This document shows positions 1-13,560 of a stretch of 64,000 nucleotides of DNA, in pieces (the stretch's first letter is position 1; the number at the start of each line of letters is the position of its first letter). A program made the translations under genes and the position numbers. Under the pieces are notes generated by a model. That model searched no databases. It saw only the letters and a list, made by a program, of their open reading frames with translations, and was not told the origin of the DNA. Origin of the DNA: Wuchereria bancrofti (taxonomy: Eukaryota; Nematoda; Chromadorea; Rhabditida; Onchocercidae); NCBI GenBank assembly GCA_005281725.1, contig SSBO01000012.1, positions 4,040,102 to 4,104,101 on the forward strand. Direction: 5' to 3'.

Positions 1-476
1 TACTTTACATGAATTTTGAAGATAAAAAAAAATGATTAAAATTTGCTAATAAGTTGTTTATTTCTTTATTTTCTCAAAATTGAAGCACTTTAATACCCGG
101 AATATTACTTAGAGTGTTATCCTCATTCAGTTCACTTAAGATTTCCGTGCTTTATTGCCCATTATAGTGTGTATATTTTGAGTTATGCCTTCTGCTTCCA
201 GAAATTTGCTGTTTTGTATTTTCATTTACCAATGAATTATTACCATATTTTGAACAGTTCCAAATCTCAAAGTACAGGAGTTAATGTCGATTGCGTGGCG
301 ATTATTCGCAACTTTTGTTTATCAGTACACGATCGAATTTCTATTTGTGTTTAATTTCAAGAAAAGCTCCATGTGTTCATGAAATTATTTTCTGGATTTA
401 AGGAATGCTGATTTATGCTTACTAAAGTTACGAGCAGTTGCATTGCTGTGCAACTTCCTCCTTTCTGATGTTTCAG

Positions 477-563
477 CTTGCAGAAGAGAAATTGGCAGTT
501 GTTTGGTTAAAGATAAGAGTTCCTCCAGCTGAAATCTCTAAAATATGCGGATTCTCGTTGTAG
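477..563 (+). CDS. possible terminal exon of a gene extending left of the window
   Basis: A good acceptor (TTTCAG ending at 476) is followed by 28 open codons and a TAG stop. The translation (LAEEKLAVVWLKIRVPPAEI then SKICGFSL) has coding-like composition and is not just AT-rich filler. I do not recognise a family. It could equally be a chance open stretch or an untranslated exon. No partner exon could be placed because the gene would lie mainly to the left. Confidence 0.2.
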   Translation, partial: LAEEKLAVVWLKIRVPPAEISKICGFSL

Positions 564-3500
564 GTTTCAGCGTCTTCAAAAATCAAGCTGTTTTATTTGC
601 AAGTGATTGTTATTTTACAAATATAAGACTGTGGTTGGTCATGACGAAGTACAGTGATCATAGATAATTGAGGTTGTGCTAAATGTTGTAAGTCGAGTAA
701 AAGAGGTTACATAGACTAAAAGGGGCGGAAGTTGATTTCTTATTTAAGCAGTTGAACTGATTGTTTCTATTCAGGAGCCATTTTAAATATGTTTTTGTTT
801 TCCATTTGTACTAAACTGCTATATAATTTAGATTGCGATTGTAAATTGTAATTTTGAAGAACTACGGGTTGTTTGCCTGTGAGGTAAGAATTGAATAGCA
901 AACTTCAGTGAGGAGTGGTGCGGCTTGTACCATCATTCACAGAACCAGGAGACATGAGAAAATGAGCCAAAATTAGTAGGAAATACCGGCAGTGATAGTA
1001 AAGGACCAAAATAATCCCAAAATAAACAAAAAGAACGATAGTGATGCTGATTCCTTCGACAACATTGCTTGTTATTTTTAACTTATTACACCAGTATTAT
1101 TTTAACTTATTACAAGGATGAAACGTTAAAAAATAATCCATGTAAGTACCATTGAAAAGCGTTTGTTGGTTTCTTAATAGTCGGTATATACTGTTTAGAA
1201 AAGAATCCCTGACTCATCTGTGGTGGGCAATGACCTTTTTCATTAGATCAGTCAAAATTCTATTCATTAGCAACATATTTAGCTGAATTTTAATTTATAT
1301 GAGTATTAAAGATGTAAGGCGTTTAGGCTTTTCGAAAAATGGGAATGTCTCCTGCTATTTTTAGCATATTTATCGAAATTTTATCCATATAAGAATAAAA
1401 CAATCCTAGAAGTGAATTTTTTTAAGTCTTACTTTTCTGGTCGGTTTATAATTGCATAAGTTTCTTTTATACCACTTTAAATGAAGACACTTGTTCACTA
1501 TCACCTGTCGGTTCCATCAAATTTTAATAACATGGCATTTAATAATCATTAATAAATCATTAGTAATTTAATAATCAGCAAAATCATGAAAATGTTACTA
1601 ACTTCCGGCAAACTTAGGCATTTTAACCTTTAGACAGCAAGATTTATTTCAAACGAAATTGATGTTACAAGCTTCTTCGGCGCTCCTATTGTAAGATGTT
1701 TCCGATGCTACTAAATCATCACCATAAATATGCGTTTCAATGCAATCGCGCTGATGCGACAAATAGTTTTTTTTTTCATCATATTTGCAAAAAGATAAGA
1801 AAAAATAATTTGCGGCATAAAAGGCATTTCTGAGACATCAAGAAAAACCACCTTTAAACATTTATTTCATCTCCGGTAAATTTAAAAATTTCTCTCCACA
1901 TCTTATCTAGAGGACTATTTGATGCAAGAGTTATAGTGTAATATAGTGATGTCTGCGTATCTTTTAAGATTTCTGCGACATTTACAATGATAGACAACTA
2001 AGATTTGCTTGAAAAGCTTTTTAAATTTAAGATATAAAAATCTAAAAGAATATTTTTTTTAAATTTAAAAGAAAGGTCAGTTCTTCCCAGTGAATGCGCA
2101 TATTTGAATCATCATAGCACGTTTGTGTATGCTTCGCACAATCTTCAAAATTCACACTAAGAAAGCGTAAAAAAGAGTTTGTAAACTTGTCGAATGATTT
2201 ATTTTTGCATAATTTCGAGATTGTCATGGAAAGGAAGCTTCATTTCGGTGAGAGACAAGAAAGTATGTTGCGTAGAGAGGCTAGGAAAGTTGGTGTTGAT
2301 AACATCAACTGAAAGACGGTTCCAAGGCTTTGAAGTGTCAAGTGAAATAGTAATTGACCATCAACAACACAAATCGGTAAATCGTTCATGTGAAGCATTC
2401 TAGCTCTCCAACCCTGACCTCGTAACTGTTTCATCCTTCTCTTGTCTCCAATCCTTCCATCATTTCGGGTCAGTCATTCTTGCACCGGAGAAATAAGTTT
2501 TATGCGTTTGAGGTCTAATTAAAAGGGATACTAAATACCTCTATGATCCATATTCCACACCATTTGCAACAGCTCCTCTCACATCATTTGCGTACATGAA
2601 AGCATCATTCCGCCCTTTCGTTTTTGCACACATTGCGACCACTGCCTGTGTTTCATCCAACTTGAAGTCCAATTTGAATTATTGACGTGGTAGGGGGTAC
2701 AACATGCATTCACGTGCCTGACGCAGGAGATTTGTTCTCATTGCTGTTCCGTAGCTTTCTGATACAACGGGACCTTTACATGAATTATTATATTATTTAA
2801 TATCTACATTAATGAGACTTAATTTTCCCAATTAAATTTTTCTTCAAAAAAGGATTTCTTTAAGAAAATTTTTGGATCTATTTGCAGGTGTACTGTCATT
2901 CAAAACAAGTTTAGAAATTTCCTAGCTCCCATAGCATTGCGTGATTATGTCAGTCAGAAGTGATAAGGAAATAAATTTTAATAAGTGGTCTTCTTTCAAT
3001 TTAATGAAGCACTAATTTTGTAGTCGTTTTGAATTTCTTCCAGTATAAGACTTATTATATTGCAGTCCAAATTAGTGTTTTAGAGCCATCACAAGTCAAA
3101 TTCGTTGTATGTGAAATTGAGTAAACCAGAAGACTTGACAATCGTTTGGAAGGATTGTATGGATTTATATCCAAAATGATTAAAATAAATTTCCAACTTA
3201 TTAACTTCTGAAAAAGGCTTATAACGCCAATCCTTAGAAAATTCCATTTAATAAATTTGGTCGTGAGATCATTGACATCTTTATCGAAAGTTATACGTTT
3301 TGCATATTGCGAGTGGTTTTGATATTTAATTAACATTCCTGGTTAGTACCAAAGCAGTGAATTATTTTGGGATCATATTGATGACAAGCAGGAACAGGAG
3401 TTACTGCAATACTTGTGTAGAGATTATGAAACAACAATATAGTGTAAATAACCACTTTCTCAGTATTATTATATGATAAATGTCATTGCATCCGTCAACT

Positions 3501-6500
3501 TTTCATAATTTATGACAATTAGATGATTAAATCAATGGTGCAAAACCTATTTCTGTGCGTAGAGGGGATAACAGAAATTCTTCTAATTTTACTGATTGGA
3601 ACAATTTGCGAATTTTTTATATTATCAGTGCACTTATTTTCTTTTAATTCTGAATCTTCCAATTAAACAAAAAAATCACTGGTTTATAATAGCAGTCTTC
3701 AGTTTTTTATCTTATCTGTGATTTAGTGGTTGTAATTCCACATTTTTATTTCAATAATTAGGTAGTGACAGTAACAAGGCATTCTACCAATATAGAAATT
3801 ACTACATCTCAATATTTTCTAAGACGATCAGCAAAGGTCTTTTGGAAATATGTAATGGCGCCAACAATTTATTATGTGGAAGCGGTTTGATGTGTACCGA
3901 AGGCATTTAGAAAGGCAATCACTAACTTTACGCTGACTTCACAGCGATTTGTTATCCTTTGACTAACAGCCCCAAAAAAAGAATTGTACCTGTTCATAAA
4001 AACCGTTCCGGGAAATGAAAGGATTGCACTCCTCTTTCTTGAAAGGAATATTTTCTAGCGTCAAGTCTCGATGAAATATTATGTGATTTATATTAAAACT
4101 AGAATACAGGAAGTAATTATCATAGGCAAATTCAAGTTTTTCGAAGTTGATGTATATCATGAAGTTCAATCTTTGTGTGTAGTAGTCGTCCTCAGATCAA
4201 AAAAACCTATGTCATTGGCATTGCAGATAATTGTTAATAAATAGTTCTCAGTTTTTAAAATAAATCAGGACACGGTCACGTTTTGGACTCTTTACAAAAC
4301 CAATTAAATCAATTTGCTTGCAGAAGTGCTAACAGGAATGCTAGTGAATCGGACAATCTGGCGTAACATAGCAATATTTTTATGATTCATTTATTCTTCT
4401 ATCCTTCGAAGTTATTACACCAAATGCAATGAAATGTTCAAGTCACATTTCTCATGAACTAAACAAATTATATGGAATTTGGAAAATGCGAAAAGAAACG
4501 TTATTTTTACCTTCCAAATATTCTTCAAATTAATCCAGTAGAAATTTCAATAGTATTAGCTTGCATGTTATCAGCGAAAAGAAAAACCAACATGCTAAGC
4601 AATCGATGAAAGTTAACGGTAACATAATTAGCGAAGCAAATTTAGAATTTCAACAACAGAATATTAAAGATTTGGGTACAGTCAACCAAAAAAAGGACTT
4701 TTTCCCCTGTTAAGTTGTTTCCGATTGTCAACAAAAATCTGTTCAAACCAAATAAACGCGGTATTATTATTTGTCTTGTAAAAATAAATTTTTTTTGTTG
4801 ATTATCAAAAATTCTGAAATAAGAATGTAAAGATTTGTTAAGAATTTTTGCTTATAATTTTTTTTCACGCTTCTTTCCTTGCTTCCACTTTTGAAGGAAA
4901 ATGAAAAGTTGAGGGTTTAGATTAATTGCTATATTTTGAATGCAAGTGATTTTTGGTTGTAGTCAGAAAATTGCACATTTTAAGAATTTTCAAGTGAAAA
5001 TTAAAAGAATGGAAGTTCTCAGGCGACATCAGTCATTTTGCTAAGAAAAACAGGTAAGCACAAAATATTTTTTTTTCGCAGCTTGACATCAAAGCAGCAC
5101 CAAAAGGGTACTGCAATATGTTTGCCATACACTCTTAGAATTTTTGGGGTCAAAGTCAGATGGAGTGAAGTTTTCTTACTTAACTTATCACTCTTTTTAA
5201 CATTTAGCGTATTATGTGTGTTTCCTATTTATTTGTATGGAAGTCCGAACTATACTGAATAATATTTTGAAGTTCATGCAAGAAGCTAATAACAAATTAT
5301 ATTACCCGGTTATATCAATATATTTCCAATTTTCTATTATATTATATGAAATATGCTGCATAATTTACATATTTTGTACTATTTAAATGGCACCATATGG
5401 TGCTGGGCACTGATTTTACAAATTCTGATTTGCAACCGGGTCAGTGCAAGTCATTAAATAGCCGAATAAGTAAGTTCATTAAATTGATATCAATCTTAAT
5501 TTCGTCAAGGAAGAGTTGTGTTCATCTGTCGGGAGGAGAATTGTACTGGTTAGGCTCGGAAGGTTCCACTGGTCTAAGATATGAATAGGAAAAGCAAGAA
5601 GAAAGATGAAAAATTAAAGGGCGTGGATATGGACAGCTGGGAGGACATCGTCGACCATCATCGCATTTGCATTTGTCAAAGATCGTTTATTCAGAATGGG
5701 CGAAGAATGTTCATTTTGAACTGTCTCTGAACCACAAATCTCGACGACAGATCTCATCATTTCAATTCCAAACATTGATCTTTTCTTTCTTTTTATCCTG
5801 AATAGCATCACAATTCAGATTTTAGCTCCGTAAACTTCAGATTCACTAAACTTTATTATATTCATTTATTTTGTTTGTCCTTATTTTTACGTCCATTGAA
5901 TACTGAATATTCGAATATTTGCAATTGTAGTTGGTAACTAGCTTGAATAGAGGATGACGATAATTCTTGAATCTGAGCTGTAAAAAAGTTGGAGAGAATA
6001 AGGTATTAAATGGCTCTATTCTATTTTCACTTTTTATTGCAAAAAGGACTACATGAAAAAGTGTAGAATATTAAAAGTAACAACTGGAAATGAAAATCGG
6101 AAACTATCCCCTTAAAATGTACTGAATGATGCAGTTCGTGTATATATTCCGTCAGTCATGCATCTGTGCATATTTTATGTAGGAATGAGAGGACAAGATT
6201 TGTTGAAGAAATTGACAAAACAGGATTCAGGAAGAAGGTGGAAAATGGGAGGAGGTTGTCAATAACGAATTTTAACAGAGATGAGACATGTTCATTGAAG
6301 AGGAACGGACGAGGTTGAGACACATACATGCCAAACTTAGAACTAACTCAGTCGGGTCTAAATTCTCTTTCAACAAATGAACTATCCCATATGCGCCATC
6401 ATCGGAGTATCATTGTCGTATTTGTTCGTCACATCAAATCTCACCCATTTGTGATTGTTATCACATGTTAGTGGCACCTACATATGCACCAACTAAACAG

Positions 6501-8378
6501 TCGTCATGTATGCTCGTATGCCGACAAACATATTCAACCACGTGTCCTGCTGTGGCATTACATGCCTGTTTATCATCTATCCATCCCGATTTCCACGATG
6601 TGACAAAGCAACGACAAACACACCCTTTCCCTACAGCACAGAGGAATACAGGCATTCAGAACACTGTCTGCAATTCGTTTTGCTCAATTTACCGTATTCC
6701 TTCGAATCCTCCGTCTTTATCTCCAGCTCGTTCCAAACACTGGATTTTGTATTTTCATCAAATTATAGTCTTCTCAAACTTGAAACATAAAAACAGCAAT
6801 AACGTTTTCTGTTAAGTATGAATGGCCAAGATTTTCCGTTTTATGGATTAATATATTATATCAGTCAGAAAAATCCACATGTTCTATATGTTCATTAGAG
6901 GAATATTACATAAGCATTTCTTAAATGTGAGATTCTATTTTTTAACTTACGGAATCGTGAATTTTTATTAAAATTAAAAATAACATAACAGAAGTTGTTG
7001 ACCTCATCAAGTTTGAGGGAGAAAGACAAGTTAGAAAACAAGTGATGCTGCTTACTCATAATATGTTCGCAATGACTGATCCTAATTAATGATAAATCCT
7101 TTGGGATTATTTTATTCCATATCATATGGAACGTCTATAAATATTGCTTTGATAAAAGGTCATGTGGACAACGCAGATTGCCGTTCTTGGCACAATAGTC
7201 AAGACCGTCAAGTCAGTTACTCAATTTTTGTCAATAGACTATCACTGAGGAATATTCTAATTATTGTTTTGTAAATGAAAATTCGTAGCTAAAATTGAAT
7301 GACAAAAATTGAGCAAATGATAAAGCAATGGTTCTCGAAAACTTTGATTTTTTAAATCTCTAAATTCCATAAAATCTTAAGAATTGGTTTGAGGATAATA
7401 GGTGAGATGTAGAATAGCTAGCAAAAGTTCAAATCAGATCATCTGAAAGAAAATAGTTATAGATGTTAATCATTGAATAGGCAGCATCTTTTCTCCTCAT
7501 ATATTTATTTATTTAAATAGTTGTCACATTTATTTAAATAGTACTTTCAATGTTTTAGCATTTCTACAATTGTAATTTTCCTCCAGCTCATTTGAAGAAT
7601 AAAATGATGTATCTAAAATATTTTGGTCTAAATTTTCAGTTTAATAGTTTAAAAATCTGCTCTCCTCCCAACTACCTATCGACTACTGTAATTTCTTGAA
7701 ATTTTGAAAATGGAAGAGAAGCTCTTGTGATTAGTGAAGGTCATGCAATAATATTTTTTCATATAGTACTAGTGCATTCCAGAAAATTCTGGCAATACGG
7801 ATTTCGTCTTTTGGACGCAGTTTATTTAAGGAAGATATTATGTGCTTGTTAAGGGTGAAGTGTTAATTATCTGCAAACAGATGATCTTTGGAGAGGTATA
7901 AATGCATTTGACACCTGTATATACGTTTATCGCAACACTGTATCTAATCCATAATCAGTAAACATCATCACTTAACCATATCAAATAACAACAACCTATT
8001 GTGCTTCTTTTGCCTTAACTATCATAACCTATGTTTTTCTCATTAAAAGAGCCATTTAAAAACTTTTCTTGAAATTACCTTTAGAAAATCGTTGATATTT
8101 AGAATGAAATTGAAAAATTCCCCAATTTTTGAAGCAAAAAAAAAGTTTATTGTTTATTGGTTTTAATAAAAAATTTCAGTTTATTGTTTTTAATGAAAAT
8201 TTTCACGAGAATTTCAAGTTTGTCATCGACTATTTCAGTTATTCTTAAAATTTAGCATCACTAGTACCACTGCTACAAAAAATATAACCACCATCTTCAA
8301 TTTCATTTTTCCATTGTTTATCTATCATTATCATTAAATTATTAGCAATATCGCTATCATTATCATGCTAGTGGTCGT

Positions 8379-8677
8379 TAGGTTTGGTAGTCATCACTGA
8401 TGCTGCATTTGCGCTGTCTCTTTCTCAGGGGGGGGAAATTATCTTCCGGCTCATTGCTTCTTATAGCACCAACAAAGGAAGACGAGCCAAACAGTGAAAG
8501 GCAACCGTTGAGCTTCTTTAACAACCACCAAACATCGATGAGCTAGCTTACTCTTCACTAAATTTAATGCTTCTTTAACTGCGTGAGCTTATTCCTTTAG
8601 TTTCAAACTACTACATGTAATTATAAATCGTAAGACTAGGTTTGGTAGTCAGCATTGATGCTGCATTTGCACTGTCT
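8379..8677. repeat. pair of 41-bp direct repeats
   Basis: Positions 8379-8419 and 8637-8677 are copies with three mismatches (core TTTGGTAGTCA and TGATGCTGCATTTGC), 258 bp apart. The second copy runs straight into the ATT-rich tract. Neither copy is coding in any convincing frame. Confidence 0.8.
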
Positions 8678-8679
8678 GT

Positions 8680-8814
8680 TTTATTATTATTATTATCATT
8701 ATTATTATTATTATCATTAACATCACTATCATTATCATTATTATTATCATCATTATCATTATTATTATTAATTATTATTACTTACTAATTATTATTATTA
8801 CTCTTATTATTAAT
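8680..8814. repeat. degenerate ATT/ATC trinucleotide tract
   Basis: About 135 bp made almost entirely of TTA, ATT and ATC units with interruptions. This is low-complexity sequence with no gene content. Confidence 0.9.
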
Positions 8815-10126
8815 CATTGTTATTAGAATTCATTTATAAGAATGGTTATTCTCGAATTCAATGAATAACGGTTTCAGTTAGATGATAAAACAATAATAAT
8901 AATTAGTATTTCTATAACATCATGTTGGACTTTTTTTAATGAAAAATGATCTGCAGTGTTAATGCGCTTAATATGAATGGTCAGAAAATCGTCCAATTTA
9001 AACGATTATTCAATATATAAATCTAATTCAGCCAGTAATTGCTTGCGCTTTTACCATTTCCATTGACCGATATATTCGGGAATTTCTCATGCTAATAGTA
9101 CTTTTAGTGAAGCAAACTTTTCCGTCAAATACTTCATTAAAAAAAAAAAGAAATTTAGAAAATACTTTTAAGGGAGGATTGGTCGCTAGTTGAACTGATA
9201 TTAACAGAAATGGCAGGAGAGAGGAAGAGAACTGAAAATAAGGAGGAGGAAATGTTAATATACTCTTTTTGCATTTTCCATAACAGAGACGTCAATCTGT
9301 TTCGCAACAAAAAAGTTTTTAAAATTCCAACATTTTTACATTCCTTTGCTTCTTAACACCTTTCCATTATTTAAAGAGCAAGTAGTTTTTACATTCTTTT
9401 ACTCGCCATATGTTTTCTTTATCTGCTTATCAAACAGACATATATGATAACAAAATACCTTATTGGATATATCGTCATTTATTTGTTTAGATAATTTCAC
9501 ATACGCTTTGTTTCACACTGTTGTTCTGCTGTAAGTACAGTATATTTCTTGTGCTCAATCACTGATGAGTATAATTTTGAAATTTCACCAAATCTTTATT
9601 TTAGCTTTTTTCAAACTACTGTTTCCTAGTTTATCTAAATTATGTCCATTCCATATTAAGGTAACATTTCCTCTGTAATATCAATCATTAGTAATTAAGG
9701 AAAGTTTTTTATAGATTAGACGAATTGAAAGCAATCGCTGAATCATCTGAAGATTTGAGAAGATCGGACTGAGACTTTCATCAACGATGAGTCAAATGAT
9801 AAAAATAACGCAGAACTCATAGACGTCCAAGGGGTCTGTCGGCATAATTTACCTATAGAAAGAAGTTTGAAGTGACTGATGTGTCGTAAAAAAAGAGAGA
9901 GAATCATTTTATCCTAAGCTATCAGTTCTAAGTTAATATTAACTAGTAGCCATTTTTTGCCGACCATCAATTAAGTAATTATCTTTTACAGATACAATAC
10001 GAAACTTATTTCATTTAAACTTGGTCGTTTGTATAATAGGTCATTCAAAGTGGAAGTTTTAAGTATGCAGTAAGCTTAGTACTAATTTCCGTATTAAGTT
10101 CCTCAAGTTTGATCCTATATGAGTTA

Positions 10127-10170
10127 AATGATGATGATGTTGATAATGATGATGATGGTGATGATGATGT
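10127..10170. repeat. GAT trinucleotide tract
   Basis: Short imperfect ATG/GAT repeat. Similar degenerate GAT stretches occur near 12.13-12.19 kb and 59.4-59.5 kb. Confidence 0.85.
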
Positions 10171-12860
10171 GTTAGCTTGAATTTTCTATTCATATATACT
10201 TGAACATGGAGAGAACAGTAAATAGAAATGAGAACAGATAGAGATGTATGTTCGAGAACACAACTTTTTCACACCTTCATTTTTCTCGACCATTCGTTGA
10301 AAGTAAGATAGGAGAAGAACAGAGTAGAGTGCCAATGGAAGAGAGTGAAATCACAACGCTAAGCTACGGAAAACAGGAAAGTGAAAAGCAAGAGATGAAT
10401 GGGCTGGAAGAGAGGGTTTTTCTGTTTTTCTTTTTTTTTAAAATCCGCAACCTCTGAAACAAACGTATATCATCATTATGTTGGTGTGATTTCCAGCAAT
10501 GGTTTAGTGGCCAGCCGCGAAAAAAAATTGTGTAATAGTCGGCCAGCCTACGTATCAACAAATTTGTTTGAAGATATATATTTTTCATCATCCTCTTTTT
10601 TCCTCCTCTTGCTTACAAGCATATGCTGCAATAAGTTCTTCACTGATTTATTGGGGTTGCAAAAACGACATCGTCAATAAATTTTGTTTGATTGAATTAT
10701 AGATGTAAAACAATTTAGAGTTCTGATTTTTACAAAGAAAAAAAGAGTGACCGAGAAAACAAACAAACAAACAAATGAACAGCCAAAAAAAAGAAAAGAA
10801 AAAACACATTAGAAAATTTACGTGCTGGTTTATAAGAATATTTATAAAGAAAAAAAAAAGTATTTTCTCAGTAATCTAACAGCCTTAATAACAGCTGCAT
10901 TAGTTTATCCGGCGATATAATGATGAACTTTTGAGATGGGGCTCAATGCAATATTATTCACTACTGTAATCATTGCTTTGGGATTTAGGGAATTGCGGCT
11001 GATTTGAAAATTTGCACCCATCTTGGTTGGGCAGATGATAGCCCACTGGGAGAAAATTACTTATCGCATATGAAAGGCATCATTCGATATTTATTCCTTA
11101 CTGCCACAACCAAAAATTACATCCAGTAATGTGATAGGGAATGAAATGTGTCATAACTAAACTAACTTGACATTCCAGAGGTAAGCAAATTAGCTAAGTT
11201 GATTATTTGAATTAGTATGCGTATGAAGTGACAAATTTGTAAGGTTCAATTTTATTAAACTGAAATCGTCTGAGTGACATAAAAAATGACAACCCAAATC
11301 TTCGGACAGTTTAAATTTGTGCCGTTTCACACAGCTTATCACTTTATAAAATCTGTACATGATGAAGAGCAACTTCATCAAAAATTCGGAAAACAATTTG
11401 TTTTGATGAGGTCAACCAGAATGCGCACTGGGTTGGGTCAGAAGTTAATGAAGTAGGAAGGGCATGGACAGAGATGGGAGTGAATGTGAGAGTTGCTTAC
11501 CTTGAAATATCAAAAATCACCTTTACAGGTACCATTCAGGCTATAATATCGCCACTCTTATCCTCTCCTTCACCTCGCACTTCATTTTATTTTGGATTTT
11601 TCCAGAAAAAGACAAATTCCACGCCTCTGTTTTTCATTTATATTTAATACAGTGTCACAAATTGTTGTAGAGTCATTTGAAGTACGGCGTAAAATAGTGC
11701 GATAAGGGAGAGATTGATTGGTTGAAAACGACACTCGTGACTCCACCCCCAAATTTGCACTCGCTATCCCGAACGAAAGTAAAGTGTAGAGAGGAGGGGA
11801 AAAGAGGGGAGAGGGGAGGATCTCTCTGGACCAACCCACCTTCCGCCTCACACTTTGATAGAACAATGCGGAGGAAGAGGGAAGAAGGAAGCTTCCCCTC
11901 ATCACGGCCGAGCTCGACTAGTTGTAAAAAGATGGAATCGATGGGACGGATGGGCCTATAGATGGACAGATGGATGGATGGGTCTTTAAGTTTCCCGTGA
12001 ACTTCGGATCAACTCCGAGTGAGCCTGGAATAATCTCGCAGAAATCTTCTTTATGACCGGTGACAATCTAAGTTACAATAGATAAAATTCGCTTTTCAGT
12101 GGTATAAGTATCATCTTGTTACCAGGCTGATGACAGCGATGATAATGATGATGGTTACGATAAGAACGATTATAATGGTGATAGTAATCACGGTGGTTTA
12201 TACGTGTTCGATCTAAAACTGATAATGGTCTTTTAAGAATCATCATGAGCAGGAACAGCCAATTGACTTCTAAGTGTTACTTACTATCTAGGGAAAGGTC
12301 TTTATTATAATTGATCAGATAGTGACGGTGAATATCATATTATTATTATTATCGCAAACAGAATTTGCTGCATATTTGCTATGATTTGCAGGTCCAATTA
12401 AATCTACAAGAGGCTAAGGTGTGAGCTGGTCTGATACTTTTTGAAATTCCAAATAATTATTCATGTATCTACAATACATGTAATCCTAGATCTTTCAATT
12501 ATAATTATATCTATCTCGATACATCACCTGTGCTACTGTTTACATAATCACTGCAAAACTATAATAGTAATATCCTTCCGCATATCTGATAACAGTCCAA
12601 GAACAGAACATTACACCACAACAGATAACAAATGGAATAGGTGTAGGAATCGCATTAAAATAAGAAACATGGAGTCATTTCAGGAAAATAACTTCGAAAA
12701 GTAACTGATACCTAAAAACAGCTGAAAATGTTTGGTTCGGAATGAATATAACAACACCATCATGGCGCCTCACCACAATATATATGTTTTTCTCGAAAAT
12801 ATACCCAAATTTATGCACCATCCGCACGAGCACTTTTCACTCAACGGTCATCGGGATATT

Positions 12861-12920
12861 TGTCTCTCTGTCCGTTCGTCTGTCTGTCTACTTGTTCGTC
12901 TGCCCACTTGTCTGTCTGTT
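12861..12920. repeat. imperfect TCTG/TCCG tetranucleotide tract
   Basis: Repeated TCTG and related units (TCTCTCTG, GTCTGTCTGTC, TGTCTGTCTG). The open frames crossing it are a by-product of the repeat. Confidence 0.8.
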
Positions 12921-13468
12921 GATTATTCATATTGTTATCAATGAATTGCTGATGCTGTAAGTGATATTCACAATTTTTTTGTTTATCAAATATACTTTGA
13001 CATTTTGTTCCTCTGGAATTAAAGTGATTAGATTTAATTTGAAACGTTGAATTAGATTAACCTGGGTCAAACTGAACATCGCAAAAAAGTAAAATTAGTT
13101 TTTATCTAATCCATCTCCTTTTTTCTGAATGCTTTACTTTAGTCATAAATGATAATAATACCTATCATTCCCATTTTCTGCAAACATCGCAGTTTTCGTC
13201 TTTTACAGAACTTTGAACGTTGCGATGACTTTCTTTCTTTCCTTTATATATAACTTATGAAAGTTTAACAATCCTTGAATACACTGTTAAATAAATCATT
13301 TAATATATTGCCACACTTCGAAAAAATGATAGATCGGATTTCAATAATAAAAACTATAGCTATTGAATTTTTGCCGCGTTTCTTCCTTAATGTACAACTT
13401 TTTTTTTGAAAGTATCAAGCGTCAAACATATTGTTTACATATCTCTGAAAATCCAATATTACAAAATT

Positions 13469-13478
13469 TTTGTTTTAG
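13469..13478 (+). promoter_or_regulatory. candidate spliced-leader acceptor for the GATA gene
   Basis: A U-rich stretch ending in TTTTGTTTTAG at 13478 lies 82 bp before the ATG at 13561. It resembles a nematode trans-splice acceptor and supports that ATG over upstream non-ATG extensions of the frame. Confidence 0.45.
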
Positions 13479-13560
13479 ACAAGAGTTTCGGATATTAAAA
13501 CATCAAGCTGGAACAAAGCAAGGTCAAATAACAGTGTGCATTTCTTTATATTCTGCGGAA

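Larger units (their letters stand above)
1..13560. other. long region without a confident gene
   Basis: Upstream of the GATA gene, this 13.5 kb holds only short open frames without recognisable domains. It contains the ATT/ATC and GAT low-complexity tracts listed separately, a pair of 41-bp direct repeats near 8.4 and 8.6 kb, and a purine-rich stretch around 11.78-11.90 kb. A possible terminal exon sits at 477-563. Some of the region is probably intergenic and regulatory sequence for the GATA gene, but no element was identified with confidence. Confidence 0.5.

Noticed and set aside
2194..2434. Opposed open frames at 2.2-2.4 kb
   Set aside because: Mirror-image frames on the two strands with no recognisable product.
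6461..6815. Overlapping frames of 116, 94 and 64 codons
   Set aside because: Three different frames are open over the same bases, and none resembles a known protein or has convincing splice signals.
11582..11961. Open frames on both strands (107 and 79 codons) around 11.6-11.96 kb
   Set aside because: They overlap a purine-rich, less AT-rich stretch and appear on both strands. No domain, start context or splice partner was seen, so they look composition-driven.
12732..12960. Frames of 70 and 72 codons near 12.8 kb
   Set aside because: Much of the open length comes from the TCTG/TCCG repeat.
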